Origin: Bacteroidales bacterium UBA5548
Lineage (GTDB): Bacteria > Bacteroidota > Bacteroidia > Bacteroidales > UBA932
NCBI GenBank assembly: GCA_002425935.1
Contig: DINE01000005.1
Coordinates: 1-59,827 of the forward strand
Direction: 5' to 3'
DNA: 59,827 nucleotides
This document shows, in pieces, positions 53,511-59,827 of this stretch. Each line of letters begins with the position of its first letter. The stretch's first letter is position 1. Under the pieces are notes generated by a model. That model saw only the letters and a program-made list of their open reading frames with translations. It searched no databases and was not told the DNA's origin. The position numbers and the translations under genes were made by a program.

Positions 53511-56500
53511 TTAGGTGCGGAGGAGTTTGGCGGCCTCCTCAGTGGTTAGGTTTTTGCGGTGGGCGTACTCTTCCAGCTGGTCGGGGGCTACGGGGCCTAC
53601 GTTAAAGTAGGTGGAGGCGGGGTGGTCGATTAGGTAGCCGCATACGGAGGAGGGCGGGTTCATTGTGTAGTTTTCTGTTAGCGAGACGCCAATTGTTTGT
53701 GTGGCGTTGAGGATTTCGAAGAGTGTCTGCTTCTCGGAGTGGTCCGGGCAGGCAGGGTAGCCGGGTGCGGGGCGAATACCCTGGAACTTGTTGCGAAAGA
53801 GCTCCTGCGGGGTTAGGTTTTCGTCGGGTGCATATGCCCAGTACTCTTTTCGGATTCGTTCGTGCAGCCATTCAGCTGTTGCTTCGGCCAGACGGTCGCT
53901 TAAAATTCTGATCATAATGGTTGCGTAGTCGTCGTTTTGGTAGGCGGCAAATTTTTGGTTGTCGATTTTGGCGGTTACCACAAAGAGGCCGAGGTGAGAT
54001 GAAGTGTTTAACTCATCTGGTGTATGTTGTTGAACAGCAGGTGTTAAGGGAGAAGTGGTTTTGGAAGTGATGTTTAACTCTTCCTGTGTATGTTGTTGAA
54101 TAGTAGGCGTTAAGGGAGAAGCGGTTTTGGAAGTGGTGTTTAACTTATCCTGTGTATGTTGATGAACAGTAGATGTTAAGGGAGATGCGGTTTTGGAAGT
54201 GATGTTCAATTTGCCTTGTGAAGTGGTGTTCAATTTGTCTTCTGCAGTGCTGTTTGAGTGGTTTGGGTTATTAGGGTGTGGTAATAGAAAATCGGCGAGG
54301 CAGAGGTTGGGGGTGCCGAGGGGCTTTTGCTCCTGATTGCGCAGGAAGCAGAGGCGGTAAGGAGTAAAGTTAGGCTGACCGTTAAAATTTTGCGAATCAA
54401 ATGAGGTTTGTTGAGAAGATGAAATATGTTGGTTAGGTGAACTGGCTTGGTCGGTTGGGCTTTGTTGGGGAGGTGAATTCTTATGGCCAAATGAAATGCT
54501 ATGATCAAGTGAACTGGTTTGATTAAGTGAACTGGTTTGATCAAGTGAACTGGGTTGATTAAGTGAACTGGGTTGATTAAGTGAACTGGCTTGATCAAGT
54601 GAACTGTTTTGGGTAAGCGAATTGGTTTGTTCTGAAGTTTTTACGTAAAGAATGGCGTCGTCTCCTTGGGAGTGGGCGGGGTAGAGGCCGAAGCGGGCGT
54701 GGGCGGTTATGAGGTTATTTTCGATTATTTGGTTCAGGTAGTGTTGTGCTTTTTGATAGAGGTCACGGGCTTCGGGGCCTTTTACCGGGTCGTCAAAGAT
54801 GTCGGGGTATTTTCCGCTCATCTTCCAGGCGTAAAAGAAGAAGGTCCAGTCGATGTAGGGCAGTAGTGTCCTCAAATCTATATTGTGAAGTGTGTGTGTG
54901 CCGGGCTTCGCCGGTGGAGTATGGCGGTATGTAGCCGGGTTGAGTTGGTTGGTGCGTGCTTGTGAAAGGGGAATGAGTTTTTGGGTGGTTTTGGAGGCGA
55001 GGTGGGCTTCACGGAGTGAGGCGTAGCGTTGTGTGAGTCGGGCAATGTAGTCGCCTGAGGTTTCGCTGCGGAGTGCAGAGAGCACTCCGGCGGCCTTTGA
55101 GGCGTCTTTCACATGAATCACCGGGCCGGAGTATCCGGGAGCGATTTTAACGGCAGCATGAACCTCCGATGTTGTTGCTCCGCCAATTAGCAGCGGAAAC
55201 CTTACTCCGCGGCGCTCCATCTCGGTAGCAACATTCACCATCTCGTCAAGCGAAGGGGTGATCAAACCACTAAGCCCGATGAAATCGACATTATGCTCAA
55301 CCGCCGCATCGATAATCTTCTCTGCAGGCACCATAACGCCAAGATCTATAATGTTGTAGTTATTGCAAGAGAGCACAACGCTCACAATATTTTTGCCAAT
55401 ATCGTGAACATCTCCCTTAACGGTAGCAAGCAACAGAGTGCCCGAATCCTTTACAGGTGCACCCAGGTTCTCCTCCTCGATAAATGGAGAGAGGGCCTCG
55501 ACGGCCTTTTTCATCACACGAGCACTTTTTACAACCTGTGGAAGGAACATTTTACCCGAACCAAAGAGGTCACCTACCTCGTTCATCGAATCCATCAGCG
55601 GCCCTTCAATCACGTCGAGGGTGCGCGGAAAGTGCTTGCGTGCTTCAAGAACGTCGTCCTGGACGTGTGAGTCGAGGCCCTTGATAAGAGCGTGTCTGAT
55701 TCTCTCGTTAACAGGTAGTGAGCGCCAATCCGAGCCGCGGGCAGTTTGTGAAAAAGCTTGTTGGGTTGGGTAGTTGGAGTGTTGGTTGGGTTGAGTTTGT
55801 TGGGTTAGGTCTTGGAATGGTGACTGTGAATAGTCTTGTGCCGGGGTGGGGTGGAGCTGTTGCTCGGCAAAGGTGAGCAGGCGCTCGGTGGCGTCGCGGC
55901 GGCGGTTGAGAATGAGATCTTCTACAAGCTGCAGAAGGTCAGGTGGAATTTCGCTGTAAACCTGAAGCATTCCCGGGTTCACGATGCCCATATCCAGGCC
56001 GGCGTTAATGGCGTGGTAGAGAAATACCGAATGCATTGCCTCCCGTATGTGATCCATTCCCCTGAACGAGAATGAGAGGTTGCTTATACCGCCGCTCACC
56101 TTTGCGTATGGCAGATTCTGCTTTATCCAGGAGGTGGTCTTAATGAAGTCGGCAGCGTAGTTGTTATGCTCCTCAATTCCGGTAGCTATAGCAAGAACAT
56201 TGGGGTCAAAAATTATATCTTCAGGTGGAAATCCAACCTTTTGGGTTAACAGTTTGTAACTTCTCTGGGCCACCTCTACCCTCCTCTCAAAGGTGTCGGC
56301 TTGCCCTGCCTCGTCAAACAGCATAACAACCGCCGCAGCCCCATATCGCTTTATCAACAAAGCACGATGCAGGAATAGCCTCTCACCCTCTTTTAAGCTG
56401 ATTGAATTGACAACCGATTTACCCTGAATGCACTTTAAACCACTCTCAATAACCTCCCATTTAGATGAGTCAATCATAAGAGGTAATTTTGAGATATCAG

Positions 56501-57770
56501 GCTCGGCCATAAGCAGATTGATAAACCTGACCATAGCACTTTCGGAGTCGAGCATGGCCTCGTCCATACATATATCAATAATCTGAGCACCACCCTCAAC
56601 CTGCTCACGTGCAACCTCAAGGGCCTCGCCGTACCGCTCCTCCCGAATCAATCGTGCAAACTTCTTTGAACCTGAAACATTTGTGCGCTCACCCACATTG
56701 ACGAAGTTGGTCTGCGGAGTGATTACAAGCGGCTCAAGGCCACTTAATCGCGTATGCTTATGAATAACCGGGATTTCCCTTGGTTTGTGTCTTGTGGCTG
56801 CCTCGGCAATTTTTGCTATGTGGGCAGGAGTTGTCCCACAGCAACCTCCGATAATGTTAACCCATCCACTCTGCATATACTCCTCTGTAATAGAGGCCAT
56901 TTGCGAAGCGTCCTGATCGTACTCTCCAAACTGGTTGGGAAGGCCCGCATTAGGGTGGACTGATAGTAAAAACGGCGATTTAGCAGAGAGCTCCTTTACA
57001 AACGGTCTCAGCTGGGCGGCTCCCATTGCGCAGTTTAGCCCCACACTTAGCAACGGAAAGTGCGAAACCGAAATCAGAAACGCCTCAAGAGTCTGCCCGG
57101 TTAACGTACGGCCACTTGCATCGGTAATAGTCACCGAAACCATCACCGGCAACCTTACACCCTTCTCCTGAAACACATCCCCTATTGCAAAGAGAGCCGC
57201 CTTGGCGTTAAGAACATCAAAAACAGTCTCGACAAGCAAAATATCAACACCTCCATCAATCAAACCACGTACCTGCTGCGAATAGGCCGAAACAAGCTGA
57301 TCAAACGTTACACTCCTGGCACCCGAATCACTCACATCAGCCGACATAGAAGCCGTCCTGTTGGTCGGCCCTATTGACCCGGCCACGAAGCAGGCGCGGC
57401 GGCACGTTTTTTCCAAGGAGGCAGCATACAACTCAACCGCCTCTACACCCAGCCGCGCCCCGGCCAGATTCAACTCATAAACCATCCCCTCCATGCCATA
57501 ATCGGCCATAGATATTGAGTTGGCATTAAACGTATTAGTGCTGATTATATCTGCCCCGGCCATAAGATATTCAAGATGAATGGCCTGGATAATATCGGGG
57601 CGCGTAATAGAAAGAAGATCGTTATTACCCTTTTGCGGTTTGGGATGATTTTTAAAGCACATGCAGCGGTAATCATCCTCCTGCAGGTTGTAGCGCTGGA
57701 TCATTGTGCCCATTGCACCGTCCAGCACCAGGATCCTCTTTTTAAGAAGATCCTGAAGCATTTTATTCAT
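53511..57770 (-). CDS. metH: Cobalamin-dependent methionine synthase with repeat-rich inserts
   Basis: A 1419-residue MetH, about 190 residues longer than E. coli MetH. Domains in order: homocysteine-binding with the zinc cysteines in GGCCGTTP (near 310), folate-binding (FVNVGERTNVSGSKKFARL, near 355), cap and cobalamin-binding with DVHDIGKNI (axial His near 788), and AdoMet-reactivation with YWAYAPDENLTPQEL and GIRPAPGYPACPDH. Insert 1 (about 640-675, Gln/Thr/Pro-rich) lies before the cap helices. Inserts 2 and 3 (about 1045-1120 and 1175-1255) flank a core strand of the reactivation domain and are encoded by 18-bp and 66-bp tandem repeats. All catalytic motifs seen are intact, so it should be active. 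It converts homocysteine to methionine with methylfolate. Confidence 0.95.
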   Translation of the reverse strand: MNKMLQDLLKKRILVLDGAMGTMIQRYNLQEDDYRCMCFKNHPKPQKGNNDLLSITRPDIIQAIHLEYLMAGADIISTNTFNANSISMADYGMEGMVYELNLAGARLGVEAVELYAASLEKTCRRACFVAGSIGPTNRTASMSADVSDSGARSVTFDQLVSAYSQQVRGLIDGGVDILLVETVFDVLNAKAALFAIGDVFQEKGVRLPVMVSVTITDASGRTLTGQTLEAFLISVSHFPLLSVGLNCAMGAAQLRPFVKELSAKSPFLLSVHPNAGLPNQFGEYDQDASQMASITEEYMQSGWVNIIGGCCGTTPAHIAKIAEAATRHKPREIPVIHKHTRLSGLEPLVITPQTNFVNVGERTNVSGSKKFARLIREERYGEALEVAREQVEGGAQIIDICMDEAMLDSESAMVRFINLLMAEPDISKLPLMIDSSKWEVIESGLKCIQGKSVVNSISLKEGERLFLHRALLIKRYGAAAVVMLFDEAGQADTFERRVEVAQRSYKLLTQKVGFPPEDIIFDPNVLAIATGIEEHNNYAADFIKTTSWIKQNLPYAKVSGGISNLSFSFRGMDHIREAMHSVFLYHAINAGLDMGIVNPGMLQVYSEIPPDLLQLVEDLILNRRRDATERLLTFAEQQLHPTPAQDYSQSPFQDLTQQTQPNQHSNYPTQQAFSQTARGSDWRSLPVNERIRHALIKGLDSHVQDDVLEARKHFPRTLDVIEGPLMDSMNEVGDLFGSGKMFLPQVVKSARVMKKAVEALSPFIEEENLGAPVKDSGTLLLATVKGDVHDIGKNIVSVVLSCNNYNIIDLGVMVPAEKIIDAAVEHNVDFIGLSGLITPSLDEMVNVATEMERRGVRFPLLIGGATTSEVHAAVKIAPGYSGPVIHVKDASKAAGVLSALRSETSGDYIARLTQRYASLREAHLASKTTQKLIPLSQARTNQLNPATYRHTPPAKPGTHTLHNIDLRTLLPYIDWTFFFYAWKMSGKYPDIFDDPVKGPEARDLYQKAQHYLNQIIENNLITAHARFGLYPAHSQGDDAILYVKTSEQTNSLTQNSSLDQASSLNQPSSLNQPSSLDQTSSLNQTSSLDHSISFGHKNSPPQQSPTDQASSPNQHISSSQQTSFDSQNFNGQPNFTPYRLCFLRNQEQKPLGTPNLCLADFLLPHPNNPNHSNSTAEDKLNTTSQGKLNITSKTASPLTSTVHQHTQDKLNTTSKTASPLTPTIQQHTQEELNITSKTTSPLTPAVQQHTPDELNTSSHLGLFVVTAKIDNQKFAAYQNDDYATIMIRILSDRLAEATAEWLHERIRKEYWAYAPDENLTPQELFRNKFQGIRPAPGYPACPDHSEKQTLFEILNATQTIGVSLTENYTMNPPSSVCGYLIDHPASTYFNVGPVAPDQLEEYAHRKNLTTEEAAKLLRT
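54007..54204. repeat. 66-bp tandem repeats inside metH
   Basis: Three 66-bp units start at 54007, 54073 and 54139, and a diverged beginning of a fourth is at 54205. Each encodes 22 residues of the type LNTTSKTASPLTPTIQQHTQ on the minus strand. Confidence 0.85.
54499..54625. repeat. 18-bp tandem repeats inside metH
   Basis: Seven units with AAGTGAACTGG-type cores starting at 54507, 54525, 54543, 54561, 54579, 54597 and 54615. Each encodes six residues of the type SSLNQP or SSLDQT on the minus strand, forming insert 2. Confidence 0.88.
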
Positions 57771-57843
57771 CAGATTTATATTAGAAATGAGCGGTTAGTC
57801 TCAAATGTTGTTTCGAAAGTGGGAACCAATAGTTTTAACAGAT

Positions 57844-58338
57844 TTAATCTGTTACAGCTGGCGGTTCAAGTGCCTGTTTGCTCTTTTTGTAGCAGAGCCA
57901 GGCAACAACGGCAAAGAGAATAAGGACAATTAAGTACGATAACTGAACCTCTGCAGTGATCGCACCACCTCCCTTTTTGTTAACAGAGTTACTCACCGAG
58001 AAGATTAGAATCACGTGAGAAACAAGCCCTACAGCAGCGACAATGGCAGCCTGCTTATCCCTCTTCTCATGTTTAGAGAAGTATGAGATGGCACCACCTG
58101 CGATTGCTGCACCAAAACCAATAATGGCCCAGATATTTGCAGGAATCTTCTCTCCTGAACCTCTCCTTGAGTTTTTACTCGCCTCAATTTTAGTACCCGT
58201 AACCAGATTGAATCCGGAAACACCGGCAACCTTCTGGCCACCGCAGCTAATGGTAAAGAAATTACCAAAGAAGAACAGAACAATAATTGCAAATAGTACC
58301 GGAGCAACAGGGACTTTTGAATTTGGTTTGTTTTCCAT
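57844..58338 (-). CDS. Hypothetical membrane protein
   Basis: A 164-residue protein with four hydrophobic segments (about residues 10-32, 67-88, 97-115 and 130-150). After the first helix comes FFTISCGGQKVAGVSGFNLVTG, then a basic loop with SKNSRRGSGEK. I do not recognise a family. It lies 47 bp downstream of the tail sheath gene on the same strand and 73 bp before metH, so it may share a transcript with the sheath gene, but no phage or secretion role can be read from it. Confidence 0.6.
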   Translation of the reverse strand: MENKPNSKVPVAPVLFAIIVLFFFGNFFTISCGGQKVAGVSGFNLVTGTKIEASKNSRRGSGEKIPANIWAIIGFGAAIAGGAISYFSKHEKRDKQAAIVAAVGLVSHVILIFSVSNSVNKKGGGAITAEVQLSYLIVLILFAVVAWLCYKKSKQALEPPAVTD

Positions 58339-58385
58339 TTCTTAAAGTTTAAGTTAATAAATGTATGATTGGTACATGAACTGAC

Positions 58386-59603
58386 TTAAGCAGGAAGTTC
58401 TCTCTTTTTGAAGCTTAAATATATATGGTGAAAGTCACCGGGGCGGGAGAGGGCAATGTTTACACGAATATGAAGGTTGCCTTGTTGCAAATCGTTCTCG
58501 CACATTGTTTCTCCAAGCCCAACCTCAACGCCAAAAGCTTCTAAATTGGATGAACCTTGAAGTGCCCCTTTTTTCTTTAGTTCACCCAGAAAATCATTAA
58601 CAACACTCTTTATCTTAGCCCAAGTTTCGGGCCCGTTTTTCTCATATGCAAACGGAGATAGGTACACCCTAAGGGAATCCTCAATCATAAACCTGGTGCG
58701 AACCACATTTATAAATGTGAACTCATTGCGGCTGCTCTCCAAAGTCCTTGAACCCCATATTCTGACTCCCTCAGACTGAGAATAGAGAATCCCATTTACA
58801 GGTTTAACCCCGGGCGCGGCGTTCAAAGCATTTATAAGCGCCAGATCTGTCTTAAAAGCAAGACCCGCAATATGAACAAAAGGCACATTTGCAGGAGCCT
58901 TCCAGACACCAACAGTAGAGTCAATTTTGCAATATATCCCGGCCACAATACCCGAAACAGGCATAAGCGACCCGGTATCAACACGCTTCACCCACGGATA
59001 GTATGCCGCGCCAAACCCCAAATGCATATCCCCAATCCCTCGGCGAAAAGCCACTATCGGGTCGTCTGACCCTCCACGCTCTTTGTAACCCGAATGAATG
59101 TCAAGCACCGCAAAGCAACCATTGAGCTTACACCCGCAAAGAGCCAGCATCTCCCGCTGAAGAGCAAAACAATCCTCAGCCGGCAACAGTACCGCCTCGG
59201 GTACCACCAGAATTGAAACCTGCGGGCCGCCAACAAGCGCCTCCAGCCCCATACTCAGCCGACCCTTATCAATCGCATCTTCATAGCCACCCACCGAAAC
59301 AACATAGCACTCAAATCCACCGTTATAAAAGAACTGATCTACACTGTAATAGAGCATATAACTATCCATCAGAGAACCCACTACATATTGGGGCGGCCCG
59401 CCAAAGAGTTCCCTAAACTGAGCCAAAGAGCTCACCGGCAAAGGCCTGTTCAGATGCGAAGTGCCACCATATTCGCTCTTTTGCGTGTAACCCACAAAAG
59501 CAGCCACATAGGTCGGCCGCTCCACAATTCTGTGCGGAACCTCTTCGATTTCAGAAAGATATACACCGGGAGAGTGGTTTGAGGAGTTTATGAATAAACA
59601 CAC
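58386..59603 (-). CDS. Contractile-tail sheath protein (phage-tail/eCIS type)
   Basis: A 405-residue member of the phage tail sheath family. The N-terminal SPGVYLSEIEEVPHRI and VAAFVGYTQKSEYGG, the central block with GILYSQSEGVRIWGSRTLES and the C-terminal part with FMIEDSLRVYLSPFAYEKNGPETWAKIKS match sheath proteins of phages and of extracellular contractile injection systems. The sheath wraps the inner tube and contracts to drive injection. The frame starts at GTG. No tube, baseplate, spike or AAA ATPase gene is adjacent within the window: an unrelated membrane protein follows and a sugar aminotransferase precedes. It may work with components encoded elsewhere. Confidence 0.85.
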   Translation of the reverse strand: MCLFINSSNHSPGVYLSEIEEVPHRIVERPTYVAAFVGYTQKSEYGGTSHLNRPLPVSSLAQFRELFGGPPQYVVGSLMDSYMLYYSVDQFFYNGGFECYVVSVGGYEDAIDKGRLSMGLEALVGGPQVSILVVPEAVLLPAEDCFALQREMLALCGCKLNGCFAVLDIHSGYKERGGSDDPIVAFRRGIGDMHLGFGAAYYPWVKRVDTGSLMPVSGIVAGIYCKIDSTVGVWKAPANVPFVHIAGLAFKTDLALINALNAAPGVKPVNGILYSQSEGVRIWGSRTLESSRNEFTFINVVRTRFMIEDSLRVYLSPFAYEKNGPETWAKIKSVVNDFLGELKKKGALQGSSNLEAFGVEVGLGETMCENDLQQGNLHIRVNIALSRPGDFHHIYLSFKKRELPA

Positions 59604-59716
59604 GTTTATGATTATAATACAAAATTTACTTCACATGTGATCAAAAACAATGAATTCCACAAATATTAATTAGAAACTAATGATTTAACATCATAGATAT
59701 GGTTCATTAGTTTTCT

Positions 59717-59827
59717 TTAAGTACTTATATTTTTAAGTGCCAAATCAAGTAATTCAAATTCTTGTGTTAATTCATAATGATGATTACCAATAAATAAGCC
59801 ATTACAATCAATATAATTTGCATTGTC
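59717..59827 (-). CDS. C-terminal end of a DegT/RfbH-type sugar aminotransferase family protein (partial)
   Basis: An open frame enters from the right edge and ends at TAA, giving 36 residues. The stretch YIDCNGLFIGNHHYEL with a following leucine-rich helix resembles the C-terminal end of DegT/DnrJ/EryC1/StrS family enzymes (the RfbH-like dehydratase group), where a GFYIGNH-type motif is conserved. These PLP enzymes modify nucleotide-sugars for surface glycans. Only the tail is in the window, so the exact family member cannot be stated. Base composition here is more AT-rich than in the neighbouring sheath gene. Confidence 0.6.
   Translation of the reverse strand, partial: DNANYIDCNGLFIGNHHYELTQEFELLDLALKNIST

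Noticed and set aside
57771..57843. Cobalamin or SAM riboswitch before metH
   Set aside because: The upstream gap is only 73 bp and lacks the conserved box sequences; nothing similar is seen before metF or ahcY either.
58386..59603. Prophage
   Set aside because: Only one tail gene is present; no capsid, terminase, integrase or lysis genes are found within the window.

Overview
The window reads as the chromosome of a Bacteroidota bacterium, most likely order Bacteroidales. Supporting signs are a tRNA promoter with the TTTG-N19-TAnnTTTG spacing typical of this phylum, BACON-domain lipoproteins, a TraR/DksA protein with a degenerate zinc finger, a radical-SAM/lipoprotein pair and an animal-like UDP-glucose dehydrogenase. 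No phage, insertion sequence with transposase or CRISPR array was seen. Most genes are ordinary chromosomal ones; the accessory interest lies in repeats, surface proteins and a few unusual fusions.

Layout. 1-2.6 kb: dksA-like regulator, lspA, an ECF sigma factor, tRNA-Ser(UGA), then about 0.7 kb of non-coding DNA. 2.6-5.7 kb: a 1000-residue lipoprotein with a collagen-like tract and a biased codon pattern. 5.8-7.3 kb: a small acetyltransferase and proline dehydrogenase. 7.3-14.5 kb (minus): a tightly coupled carotenoid operon (crtI, crtB, a second crtI-like desaturase, a CruF-like hydratase, an acyltransferase, a GT2 glycosyltransferase, then a TPR protein), predicted to make an acylated carotenoid glycoside. 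14.6-18.7 kb: DUF438/hemerythrin/PAS, DUF1858-DUF2249 and a copper P-type ATPase. 18.7-24.6 kb (minus): two WlbA-like oxidoreductases, a WbuC cupin and rfbB, rfbD, rfbC, rfbA for dTDP-L-rhamnose. 24.6-30.2 kb: patatin, a hybrid-sensing histidine kinase, ferritin and the rSAM/lipoprotein pair. 30.2-36.7 kb: sucD/sucC, a UroD-type methyltransferase fused to a thioredoxin fold, a COG0523 GTPase, a secreted EEP-family enzyme and a creatininase-family protein. 37-40 kb: a BACON/leucine-rich-repeat/M64 peptidase lipoprotein. 40-46.2 kb: surface-sugar genes (CapD/FnlA-like SDR, MFS transporter, manC, UDP-glucose dehydrogenase) with an AraC regulator. 46.2-53.5 kb: an ATP-cone/Mrr-like nuclease, two thioredoxin-fold proteins, an unknown lipoprotein, ahcY and metF. 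53.5-57.8 kb: metH. 57.8-59.8 kb: a membrane protein, a solitary contractile-tail sheath protein and the 3' end of a DegT-family aminotransferase.

The most striking undescribed feature is a family of imperfect palindromic elements, four copies being exactly 138 bp, with 17-bp ends TCTCCGCGCCACTTTTG. They sit in nearly every intergenic gap from 46.2 to 53.5 kb and separate ahcY, metF and metH. One copy carries a second, unrelated inverted-repeat element nested inside it; two have a tandem extra right half; and two nearly identical copies bracket a lipoprotein gene exactly. A second pattern is in-frame expansion of minisatellite repeats (18, 21, 27 and 66 bp) inside linkers of conserved enzymes, above all MetH, which is about 190 residues longer than the usual form.

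Functionally, ahcY, metF and metH form the activated-methyl cycle. The rfb, manC, ugd, wlbA-like and DegT genes supply sugar nucleotides for surface glycans. The carotenoid, ferritin, DUF438 and thioredoxin genes suggest an organism that meets oxidative or nitrosative stress even if it lives mostly without oxygen. All functional calls are from reading translated sequence by eye; no database search was run.
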